Shown here one piece after another: positions 20,574 to 27,503 of a stretch of DNA of 33,378 bases. The DNA lies in IMG/VR virus record IMGVR_UViG_3300030104_002790, positions 1-33,378 of that record; one strand, 5' to 3'. The DNA comes from a virus. The position numbers were made by a program, and so were the translations under genes. How positions within the stretch are numbered: position 1 is the first letter of the stretch; each line of letters starts with the position of its first letter. The notes under the pieces are model-generated. The model was not told the DNA's origin. It made no database searches and saw only the letters and a program-made list of their open reading frames with translations.

Positions 20574-22045
20574 ACTTTTAATTGAATAGTGATTATCTCA
20601 TAGTTAAAGTTTTCTTCATTATACGTTTTAATTCTTTCTATGAAATGATTAAGTGTGTAATTACGTCTTGATTTGGTGGAACAATCGTCAGAGATGTCAT
20701 AAAGGGTTGCCTTTACTTTTCCTTTTCCCTTTCTAAGAACTCGTCCAATACTCTGAAGATTGCGGATTCTTGATTTACTTGGAGAGGCAAAGATAACATT
20801 ATGGAGTTTTTTAATATTGATACCTGTACTAAAAGTTCCATAAGAGGCAACGATGACAGCATTGTTTTCTCTTTCGGTTATCTCTCTTACCTGTTCCCTC
20901 TCTACAGCATCTACACCACCATGTACAAAGAATACCTTACGGTCATCTCGCTTGTTATTATTTATCAAATCGTAGAGCACCTTTCCGTGTGCCTCAACCC
21001 TAGCAAAAAGAACAAGGGTGTTTCCCTTAAGGTCTAGGGTAAGATTTTTAATAAATCTATTACGCTGTTCGTGGCTGATTAAATACTGTATCTCATCCTC
21101 ATATGTTTCAAACTTCTGAGGTGGGTGTTTGAGTACAAGACATTGTATATCAAGTTGAGATAGGTGTCCCTGTCTCATCAATTCATCAGTCCTTGTTACC
21201 TTATATGATGGTCCAAACAATCCCTCAAGAACCCATTTATGTGTCTGAGTACCATCCAAAGTTCCAGTAAAACCAAAACGATACTTAGCATGATGAAGTT
21301 TCGTCATAATCTGAATTAAAGATTTAGACTTGAATAAATGCGCTTCATCGCCTATAATAACACCATAGTCCTCAAAGAAAGATCTATCTAATTTATAGAC
21401 AGATTGCCACGTCGTAATTGTTACTGGGGCATCATTACTCTTCTCCCTACCAGAATAGATACGGTGGCAATATGAATCAGCATCCCAACCATAATCTAGA
21501 AAGTCCTTATACATCTGTTCTACAAGAGATGTCGTCGGAACAACTAATAGTATTTTTTCTCCTCTCTCAACGTAATATCTTACTAACGAATAAATCATCA
21601 GAGATTTGCCGGAAGCAGTGGGCGATATCAATAGTTTTCTATTATGCTTTAGGGCACCGTATACTCCCTCAACTTGATACTTCCTGGGAGTATGGGCACA
21701 AATGGAATGCATGTAATCTTTAACACCCTCTAACGATATACCATCGTTCTCCTCATACGGGGTGCCATACCATTGATTATCCTCAAACTTATAGGTATAT
21801 CCATAGTTCTTACAGAACTGAATTATCTTATCCAACAGACCAACATAGATCTGTTTGGAACGCATGTCATATAAATGTATCTCTCCATTCCAATTCCTAC
21901 CACGATACTGTGGCATGAACTTGGCATTTGGAACCTCAAATTTAAAATGATCCCTTAACTCATACTCGATATGAGGTTCTGTATTGATCTTTAAAAATAC
22001 TTCGTTGGATTTAGAAATAACAAGATTAGCCGTCGTGTCAATCAC
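20570..22045 (-). CDS. uvsW: UvsW, DEAH-type recombination helicase
   Basis: The 491-residue protein has an N-terminal domain like T4 UvsW (YELRDHFKFEV, then YRGRNWNGEIHLYD) and a full helicase core. Walker A SPTASGKSL is at 141-149, DEAH at 233-236, GFTGTL at 258-263, VIVASYGTFSTGIN at 397-410 and QSIGRVLRKG at 431-440. UvsW branch-migrates and unwinds R-loops and recombination intermediates, switching replication from origins to recombination. The start codon is GTG at 22043-22045, as no in-frame ATG lies between it and an upstream stop. A late-type promoter lies 22 bases before it, in line with late expression of UvsW in T4. Confidence 0.96.
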   Translation of the reverse strand: MIDTTANLVISKSNEVFLKINTEPHIEYELRDHFKFEVPNAKFMPQYRGRNWNGEIHLYDMRSKQIYVGLLDKIIQFCKNYGYTYKFEDNQWYGTPYEENDGISLEGVKDYMHSICAHTPRKYQVEGVYGALKHNRKLLISPTASGKSLMIYSLVRYYVERGEKILLVVPTTSLVEQMYKDFLDYGWDADSYCHRIYSGREKSNDAPVTITTWQSVYKLDRSFFEDYGVIIGDEAHLFKSKSLIQIMTKLHHAKYRFGFTGTLDGTQTHKWVLEGLFGPSYKVTRTDELMRQGHLSQLDIQCLVLKHPPQKFETYEDEIQYLISHEQRNRFIKNLTLDLKGNTLVLFARVEAHGKVLYDLINNNKRDDRKVFFVHGGVDAVEREQVREITERENNAVIVASYGTFSTGINIKKLHNVIFASPSKSRIRNLQSIGRVLRKGKGKVKATLYDISDDCSTKSRRNYTLNHFIERIKTYNEENFNYEIITIQLKV

Positions 22046-22066
22046 AAAGATCCATTCATCTACAAA

Positions 22067-22074
22067 TATTTATT
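22067..22074 (-). promoter_or_regulatory. Late promoter (AATAAATA) for uvsW
   Basis: AATAAATA on the minus strand, overlapping the TAA stop (22073-22075) of the 61-residue gene, 22 bases before the uvsW GTG. It matches the late element found before the head and tail genes. Confidence 0.55.
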
Positions 22075-22258
22075 ACATATTCTCAAATTGATGTTCTAAC
22101 ATAATCCTATAGAAGTGATCCCTCATAGCGAGCAAATCTTCCTGCTCCATAGGATCACCACCAGACCATTTATTGGCAGCCTGTGATAATCCAGTGTGAA
22201 TGACACGGACTGCCTCTATTGGTAATTCTAAACGATAATACTGATCGTCTTGTTCCAT
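22073..22258 (-). CDS. 61-residue hypothetical protein between uvsY and uvsW
   Basis: The protein opens MEQDDQYYRLELPIEAVRVI and contains LSQAANKWSGGDPMEQEDLL and AMRDHFYRIMLEHQFENM. It looks like a compact helical protein, acidic, without cysteine or membrane segment. It starts at the uvsY stop with a one-base overlap (TAATG), so it is probably translated after UvsY. I do not recognise the family. Its place between two recombination proteins suggests a role there, or a small transcription co-factor, but the sequence itself does not say so. Confidence 0.7.
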   Translation of the reverse strand: MEQDDQYYRLELPIEAVRVIHTGLSQAANKWSGGDPMEQEDLLAMRDHFYRIMLEHQFENM

Positions 22259-22692
22259 TATCCTAATCCTGAGTTAAATCTCATGAACTCGATTGCGTTT
22301 TTAATTTGATAGGTGCGGTTGGAAATTTGTTTGAGAATACTCTCAATATATACAAGCATCGTGTCGTAGTAATCAATCTTAAGGCATACTGTAGATAATT
22401 TTTCGTCTGCGTCCAGATACTTTTGCATCGTATCCTTATCGCGAATTTTTTTAGGGAAAGGATGTTCAACGTATACTTCGGGATCCGCTTTTCCACTGAA
22501 GTATTCGTACCTTTCGTGTCTGATGTTTTTTCTCTGCTGTTCCGCTTTCTTTCTCATTAGAAAGATGGTATTATATAAATCAAAATACTTCGCATGTAGA
22601 CAGGGAATATTTAAAGACTCTGTATGTAAATTGTCATTGTCAATTTTTGAATCTTTTTCCCACATCCCCTGAAGTTTATCAAGGTCGATCAT
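22258..22692 (-). CDS. uvsY: UvsY, recombination mediator
   Basis: The 144-residue protein has the layout of T4 UvsY (137): IDLDKLQGMWEKDSKID at the start, a helical LHAKYFDLYNTIFLMRKKAE, RHERYEYFSGKADPE (about 59-73), and a C-terminal LVYIESILKQISNRTYQIKN then IEFMRF. UvsY binds single-stranded DNA and the gp32 protein and loads UvsX. The YEYFSG motif before a D-P-E turn is diagnostic for the family. It overlaps the structural gene before it by four bases. Expression together with a late structural protein suggests it is also made late in infection (inference). Confidence 0.94.
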   Translation of the reverse strand: MIDLDKLQGMWEKDSKIDNDNLHTESLNIPCLHAKYFDLYNTIFLMRKKAEQQRKNIRHERYEYFSGKADPEVYVEHPFPKKIRDKDTMQKYLDADEKLSTVCLKIDYYDTMLVYIESILKQISNRTYQIKNAIEFMRFNSGLG

Positions 22693-23258
22693 AAAGGATT
22701 ATTGTTCAGATCAGTAAGGTTGTATATAGTATACTTGAAAGTTGCCTCTGCTGTAAAGTAGTCAATATCAGTGTCAGTGGCATCAAACGAAATAGTTGAT
22801 AAAGCAACTGGAAACAAATCTTTAAAGTTCACATTAAACTTTGCTACCAGGTTGCTGCTAAGGATTTGTAATGTACCGTCAGAATAAATGTTATCACCAT
22901 CCTCTACAACTGTACCAACTGCTTCTTCTTCTAATTTAGCAAACTCTTGAAGAGTCTCTGGGAATCCAAGACCACGAATCCAGTTTTGAATTTCCATATA
23001 ATTTACAAGATCCTCATCAACCAAAAATCTAATAGTTAGATCTCCAAATTCAACCTTGTCTCCAGGAACAGGAATGTCTCTAAGGTAGTTTGGTTGAACA
23101 GCAACGCCAAGATCAAGGGATGGAATGTTTGCCTGATTACAAAAGAATGCTGCTCCAGGACTTCTTTTTAGGGAAAACTTAAACCCTGTTGGTGAAAGAA
23201 AATTTCTATTTTCTAAAGGAGTCCCTGTCCTTTCCTTAGGTTTTTTTCTAGTAGCCAT
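22689..23258 (-). CDS. Tail-tube-like (gp19-related) structural protein
   Basis: The 189-residue protein has a basic N-terminus (MATRKKPKERTG) and then a core that follows the layout of gp19 in this same window. FCNQANIPSLDL and IPVPGDKVEFGDLTIRFLVD correspond to gp19's FMCKAAALPAQN and VPFRGRTFKVAGDR followed by a WTVTIIND strand. The later YFTAEATFKYTIYNL matches gp19's final strand TIEEFTVEFQVQSI. A tail-tube or baseplate-tube initiator protein is likely, by fold only. It follows a late promoter at 23278-23285 and overlaps uvsY by four bases, unusual company for a virion protein. Confidence 0.68.
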   Translation of the reverse strand: MATRKKPKERTGTPLENRNFLSPTGFKFSLKRSPGAAFFCNQANIPSLDLGVAVQPNYLRDIPVPGDKVEFGDLTIRFLVDEDLVNYMEIQNWIRGLGFPETLQEFAKLEEEAVGTVVEDGDNIYSDGTLQILSSNLVAKFNVNFKDLFPVALSTISFDATDTDIDYFTAEATFKYTIYNLTDLNNNPL

Positions 23259-23277
23259 TATTAATATAGTTTTTTAC

Positions 23278-23285
23278 TATTTATC
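23278..23285 (-). promoter_or_regulatory. Late promoter (GATAAATA) before the tail-tube-like gene
   Basis: GATAAATA on the minus strand, 20 bases before the ATG at 23258 and just after the gp23 terminator. It matches the NATAAATA late consensus described for cyanophages. Confidence 0.58.
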
Positions 23286-23293
23286 TAATAGTA

Positions 23294-23318
23294 TAAAAAA
23301 AGGGGTCTTGCGACCCCT
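23294..23318 (-). terminator. Rho-independent terminator after gp23
   Basis: A 7-bp stem (AGGGGTC at 23312-23318 with 23301-23307) with a four-base loop is followed on the minus strand by a run of seven or more T. It lies 25 bases after the gp23 stop and closes the head gene block. Confidence 0.9.
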
Positions 23319-23342
23319 TGATGTAATCTCTGTGAGAAAGAC

Positions 23343-24746
23343 TCACATGAGGTTCTTAACAGCAACGCGACGATAGTAGCGGTTAGCGTTAACACGCAGG
23401 CGACCCGCGCCAACGGTGGTTCCTTCTGCGAATGGGTTTGCGACCATGCCGTAGCGGGTCTTAAAGCCAATCTTGGGCTGGAAGGTGTTCTCGCCAACGG
23501 CACGAACCATCTGAAGGGGAACGTAGGGGCAATAGAACAGACCAGCGTCATAAGGGGAAGTACCCTTATAACCAACAACGTAATACTGGTTACCACCAGC
23601 AGCGTTAGCGGAGGTGAGGTTAGCAGAATAAGGATCGATGTATACACGATACTTACCTTGCAGAACACCAGCGAAGGTGTTACCAGTGTCATCAACGTTA
23701 AGGTTAGCGTTGAGGGCAGGGGTGTAATCAAGTACACCAGCCATGGTCAGGGCGGAAGCAACGTCTGCGGAGCAGAGGATCATGTTGCCCTTTCCTCTAC
23801 GAGTTCTTTGTGCGATAGCGTTAGCATCGCGCTCGATTTGGAACAGGAGACCCTTGAACTTCTCAACACTCCAGCGACCGTTAGAGTCGATGTCGAGGTC
23901 GAAGATACCAGCGGTAGCGGTATTAGAAACGGCACCTTGCTCAGCAGTCTTATAGACGGTTCTGATAACTTCACGGTTGATCTCAGCCAGGATCTCAGAA
24001 GAGAGGATGTTGGCGAGTTCCGCTTCAGCGTTCAGACCATGGATTGCCTTGAGGTCTTGTGCCAGTTCCAGTGAATACTCAGCTTTCAGAGCTCTGGACT
24101 TAGCGGTGACGGTGATTTTCTCAATCGAGAAAGCCATTTCGTTGAAGTTGTCACCAGAGGTGCCCAGATCTTCAGCGTCGTCAGTACGCATACCCTGACC
24201 AACATCATAACCGGTCGAAGAGGCGGTTGCGACGGGGTTCAGAGCAGCAGGGTTGCTACCAGATTGTGAGGTAGTACCCATACCAGCGGCGACATCGGTC
24301 ATGCCGTTGGTGAGGTCGAATCCTTCATTCTGACCAGCAAATGCGGTGTCTGCTTCGTTGAACAGAGCTTCGGTTCCACTTTGTGAAGTGTACTTGGAAC
24401 GCATTGCGAAGATCAGTCCGGTAGGACCAGACATGGGTTGTACGCCAGCGAGGTCATAAGCGACCAGGTTAGGCATAGAGCGTCTGATCAGGGAGATCAG
24501 AACAGGGTCAAAACCGGCAACGGTTTGACCACCAGCGGAAGTATATCCGCCATTACCAACAGCGTTGGTGGGTTGCTCAGTAAGCATACCGCCATGTTCA
24601 AATGCGGCTTGCTCTTGGGCGAATTTTTCTTGGTTTTCTAACAGGACTGCGGTTACAGCTCTACGATGGGGATCAGAGATCTTGTCGCATCCCTCAGCGT
24701 TGAGGAGAGGTGCCCACTTTTCCTGCAGATGCTCAGATTGGAACAT
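23343..24746 (-). CDS. 23: gp23, major capsid protein
   Basis: The 467-residue protein is the T4-type major head protein of cyanophages. It has FAQEQAAFEHGGML near 42-55 and the well-known MPNLVAYDLAGVQPMSGPTGL region (here 91-111, quoted in part). MRSKYTSQSGTEALFNEADT, EMAFSIEKITVTAKSRALKA and the C-terminal KIGFKTRYGMVANPF also match. LLNAEG (14-19) fits the prohead-protease rule, cleaved after a Glu two residues beyond a hydrophobic one, though this is not proven. The gene uses G/C-rich codons more than its neighbours, consistent with high expression. It has a terminator after it; the 41-base gap before it holds only an AAGG ribosome site. Confidence 0.97.
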   Translation of the reverse strand: MFQSEHLQEKWAPLLNAEGCDKISDPHRRAVTAVLLENQEKFAQEQAAFEHGGMLTEQPTNAVGNGGYTSAGGQTVAGFDPVLISLIRRSMPNLVAYDLAGVQPMSGPTGLIFAMRSKYTSQSGTEALFNEADTAFAGQNEGFDLTNGMTDVAAGMGTTSQSGSNPAALNPVATASSTGYDVGQGMRTDDAEDLGTSGDNFNEMAFSIEKITVTAKSRALKAEYSLELAQDLKAIHGLNAEAELANILSSEILAEINREVIRTVYKTAEQGAVSNTATAGIFDLDIDSNGRWSVEKFKGLLFQIERDANAIAQRTRRGKGNMILCSADVASALTMAGVLDYTPALNANLNVDDTGNTFAGVLQGKYRVYIDPYSANLTSANAAGGNQYYVVGYKGTSPYDAGLFYCPYVPLQMVRAVGENTFQPKIGFKTRYGMVANPFAEGTTVGAGRLRVNANRYYRRVAVKNLM

Positions 24747-24787
24747 TTGCTTTGTACCTTTAAGTTTACGGTTTGAGTTTAATATAT

Positions 24788-25924
24788 TCAGTGTGCTAAG
24801 GTCGAACCCAGCATTTTCAGGTATGCAGCCATCTGACCTGAGTGTTGATCACCAGGTGCTGCGTTGTCTACACCCTCAGAAAGGGTTTCGGTTTTAGCTG
24901 CTGCGCTCTCTTTCTTGGAGTTGAAATACGACTCCTTCAGAGTGTTCAGCTTCTCACGATATGCTTCCTCACTTTCAAACTCTACACTTTCGGCAAGTGA
25001 AGCGAGCTTCTCTTTTTGAGTCTGCGCGAGACCCTCAGATACTTGGTCTAGAACTCCATCAGCAACCGACTCAGAAAGGCGGGAATTGAGGGAAATATTC
25101 TTTTCTATTTGCTCGTTGAGTTTTGTCTCCATGTCATCAAGTTTTTCTACCATGCTCTCAAGAACATCATACTTTTCATCAGGGATTTGTACATAATGCT
25201 CTTCAAAAAGACTCTTCATTCCAGAAAGGAACGATTCAGTCATCTCGGTCTTGAGTGCATGTTCAATTACAAGTGCGTTCTCAGTGAACCACTCGTCTGA
25301 AACATACTCCAGATATGAGTCAACTCGCTCAGCGAGTTCGGCTCTTGCTTCAGCAACTCCCTCTTCAAGTTTCGCAGCATACTGCGATTCAAGAATTTCG
25401 GTTGCTTCAGCGATCTTGGACTTAAGTGCGGCCTCGAAAATTGTTCTGGCCTTCTCTTTGAATTCCTCAGAGAGATCTTCACCGCCAAGAAGTGCATTGA
25501 CATCTTCTTCGATATCAATTTCGGTGAGTTGAGGTGCCTCGGCATAAGTTGCCTCGTCCTCTTCCTCTACTACTTCTTCCTCTGTTGCTTCTTCTTCGGA
25601 TACTACTTCATCTACGATTTCTTCGCCTTCTTCGATAGTATCCTCATCATCCAGGTCCTCTTCCTCCTTCATGCCCTTCATGGGTTCAGCAGGTTTTGCA
25701 CCCTTGTTGACTACATCCTTAACACCCTTGAGGGGACCACTAGGAGTCTTCAGCTTTGCTGAATCGTCATCTGGTTTATAGTTCTCGGGGGTAGGACCAC
25801 CGAGATCTTCGTATGAACCGGCGATGGAGGTGTCCATCCCCTCGGCGGGTTTCGCCCCGGCATTGACAGCAGTCTTGGATTGCTTTGTGCCTACTTCCAT
25901 TTCTTGTAAATCTCCACGAGACAT
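24788..25924 (-). CDS. 22: gp22, prohead core scaffold protein
   Basis: The 378-residue protein has the place and composition of gp22. A polar N-terminus (to about 85) leads into a long acidic region (86-135, mostly Glu/Asp). A helical, coiled-coil-like part from about 140 to 330 follows (e.g. EEFKEKARTIFEAALKSKIA), then an end reading GDQHSGQMAAYLKMLGSTLA. Such scaffolds shape the prohead and are then cut by gp21 and lost. It is longer than T4 gp22 (269), mainly through the acidic N-terminal part. A late promoter lies 37 bases upstream and gp23 follows 41 bases downstream. Confidence 0.93.
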   Translation of the reverse strand: MSRGDLQEMEVGTKQSKTAVNAGAKPAEGMDTSIAGSYEDLGGPTPENYKPDDDSAKLKTPSGPLKGVKDVVNKGAKPAEPMKGMKEEEDLDDEDTIEEGEEIVDEVVSEEEATEEEVVEEEDEATYAEAPQLTEIDIEEDVNALLGGEDLSEEFKEKARTIFEAALKSKIAEATEILESQYAAKLEEGVAEARAELAERVDSYLEYVSDEWFTENALVIEHALKTEMTESFLSGMKSLFEEHYVQIPDEKYDVLESMVEKLDDMETKLNEQIEKNISLNSRLSESVADGVLDQVSEGLAQTQKEKLASLAESVEFESEEAYREKLNTLKESYFNSKKESAAAKTETLSEGVDNAAPGDQHSGQMAAYLKMLGSTLAH

Positions 25925-25960
25925 GTGAACGCTCCGATTATCCTGGATAAAATCTATATT

Positions 25961-25968
25961 TATTTATA
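25961..25968 (-). promoter_or_regulatory. Late promoter (TATAAATA) for gp22-gp23
   Basis: TATAAATA on the minus strand in an A/T-rich stretch 37 bases before the gp22 start. A perfect T4 late element. Confidence 0.65.
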
Positions 25969-25992
25969 AATTATAATATTTTATGTATCAGA

Positions 25993-26646
25993 TTAGATAC
26001 TATTAAGGAAATCATTGAACAGATTCAGTTTCTGCTCATCCAATTTCCTCTGAACTGTGAGTTTATCAATGGAGTTTCTAATCTCCTCTGCCTTCTTCTC
26101 ACGAAGAAGAGTTCCTTCCCAAACCCACTCTTTACCTTCCATAATTCCCTCAACGAATGCATCGGGAGCAGAAGGATCTGCCACAATATCAGCAGCAGTT
26201 GCTAACATAAAGTCATCACCAACAATATTAACTCCCTCTTTTGTCATCTTAAGGGAACCAATTCCACGAGAGGAAACACCGAGTTTTACACCCTCACCGA
26301 TAAGTGAAGATGCGATATTACCCATAGGGGTATTAAGGATCTTTGCCTTACCAACAAAGTTAGAACCGTGCTCTCTTAAAGATACGATCTTGTGAGAAAC
26401 CCTATCGAGATTAACGGTTGGTCCATCGGGATGGCCGAGTTCACCGAGTGCTCTGCCAGAAGTAACATTACTTTCATTATAACGAGCAACTTCCTTACGA
26501 AGTGTCTCCATGGGATACATACGACCATTACGGTTCTTGATGTTTCCTTGAAGGAAAACTCCCTCAATATACATGGACTTCTTACCAGACTTTGTTTTCT
26601 CTATGAGAAACTTGACTGACTCGATTTCTTCTCTAATAAGTTTCAT
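25993..26646 (-). CDS. 21: gp21, prohead maturation protease
   Basis: The 217-residue protein is the T4-type prohead serine protease. NRNGRMYPMETLRKEV is at 38-53, the catalytic His block GELGHPDGP has H72, and KLGVSSRGIGSL has S125 or S126 as nucleophile. DDFMLATAADIVADPSAPDA follows. It cuts the scaffold and the capsid N-termini before DNA packaging. Length is close to T4 gp21 (212). The start overlaps the stop of the unknown gene by one base (TAATG). The C-terminal 40 residues are helical and basic, as is usual for the pro-form. Confidence 0.96.
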   Translation of the reverse strand: MKLIREEIESVKFLIEKTKSGKKSMYIEGVFLQGNIKNRNGRMYPMETLRKEVARYNESNVTSGRALGELGHPDGPTVNLDRVSHKIVSLREHGSNFVGKAKILNTPMGNIASSLIGEGVKLGVSSRGIGSLKMTKEGVNIVGDDFMLATAADIVADPSAPDAFVEGIMEGKEWVWEGTLLREKKAEEIRNSIDKLTVQRKLDEQKLNLFNDFLNSI

Positions 26647-27212
26647 TAGTGTGGTCCCCCAGCAGATTGAATTTGTTGATAATGAAGAGTTCCACTGCCA
26701 TCACCAAAAGCAGCGACCATGAATGATCCTCTTAATTCTGCGTATGATGTGTCTAACAATCCCGCAGGATTTCCTGAGGATGAATTGTGATCAACCACGA
26801 TTCTTGTTCCATGGAATCCATCTCTACCCGCATTATTATTAACGGTCTTTACGATCTTATGTGTAAAATCATAATCAGATTGACCAGTTACGCTGAGACT
26901 CACAGCATCACCAACTCCAAATGGGGATCCGGTTCCTTCAGCAAAATCAATCGTTGTTGTTGCTCCGGTTGTAATCCCAATCACCCTATTTGACTGCGGT
27001 TTGCCAAGACTAAGAACCTCTGACTCTCCAGAGTGAACAAAGTAATTAGCAACCGTAGCAGTTGGCAGAGTTCCAATGGCGACATGTGCTCCAGCACCTT
27101 TTGCCACAACTCTTAAATATTCTGACTGGTGTGCGGTTTTATCAACACCTCTCCTATTTGCTGCGCTAGCAATAGGTAAGGCGGAATTAATTCCTACTGG
27201 GTTATGCGCCAT
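26646..27212 (-). CDS. 188-residue probable virion protein between gp67 and gp21
   Basis: The protein opens MAHNPVGINSALPIASAANR and is rich in Gly, Ala, Ser, Thr and Val with little charge. Segments such as RVIGITTGATTTIDFAEGTG and SVTGQSDYDFTHKIVKTVN suggest all-beta structure. It ends GTLHYQQIQSAGGPH. T4 has gp68 at the matching position, but this protein is not acidic or helical as gp68 is, so I do not call it that. A head decoration or other surface protein is likely from composition and place. A late promoter lies 25 bases before its start, and it overlaps gp21 by one base. Confidence 0.75.
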   Translation of the reverse strand: MAHNPVGINSALPIASAANRRGVDKTAHQSEYLRVVAKGAGAHVAIGTLPTATVANYFVHSGESEVLSLGKPQSNRVIGITTGATTTIDFAEGTGSPFGVGDAVSLSVTGQSDYDFTHKIVKTVNNNAGRDGFHGTRIVVDHNSSSGNPAGLLDTSYAELRGSFMVAAFGDGSGTLHYQQIQSAGGPH

Positions 27213-27236
27213 TATCCTTAAAGATCATTTAGTAGT

Positions 27237-27244
27237 TATTTATT
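27237..27244 (-). promoter_or_regulatory. Late promoter (AATAAATA) before the 188-residue gene and gp21
   Basis: AATAAATA on the minus strand, 25 bases before the ATG at 27212, in the 40-base gap after gp67. Confidence 0.58.
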
Positions 27245-27252
27245 AGTCTTTA

Positions 27253-27468
27253 TCACTCTTCATCAGGTTCAGAAGAAATTTCCTCTTCCTCATCCTCTAC
27301 AGTTTCCTCAGATTCCTCAGGTTCTAGCTCACTAAACAGTGAACTTGCCACCTCAGGCTTGTAAGCATCAATTTTTTCTGCGGATTTTGCAAAGAGAAGT
27401 TCCTTAATCTTGTCACTGACTTGTGAGGGTGACTCATCAGTTGTGATCATATCTAAAAGGTCATCCAT
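27253..27468 (-). CDS. 67: gp67, small prohead core protein
   Basis: The 71-residue protein has the size and design of T4 gp67 (80). It opens MDDLLDMITTDESPSQVSDK, continues with a helical IKELLFAKSAEKIDAYKPEV and closes with a very acidic tail (EEPEES... and EDEEEEISSEPDEE, quoted in part). gp67 is needed for the internal core of the prohead with gp22. It is placed between gp20 and gp21, as in T4. A late promoter that overlaps the gp20 stop lies 28 bases upstream of its ATG. Confidence 0.85.
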   Translation of the reverse strand: MDDLLDMITTDESPSQVSDKIKELLFAKSAEKIDAYKPEVASSLFSELEPEESEETVEDEEEEISSEPDEE

Positions 27469-27495
27469 TTAAGTGAATTATATACGACTAATGAG

Positions 27496-27503
27496 TATTT
27501 ATA
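27496..27503 (-). promoter_or_regulatory. Late promoter (TATAAATA) for gp67
   Basis: TATAAATA on the minus strand, containing the TAA stop of gp20 (27499-27501) within it, 28 bases before the gp67 ATG. The stop codon and the late -10 element share bases. Confidence 0.6.

Noticed and set aside
23285-23737. 150-codon minus-strand open frame overlapping gp23
   Set aside because: It is in a different frame of the capsid gene, has a Leu/Thr/Pro-rich composition typical of a shadow frame, and covers the terminator.
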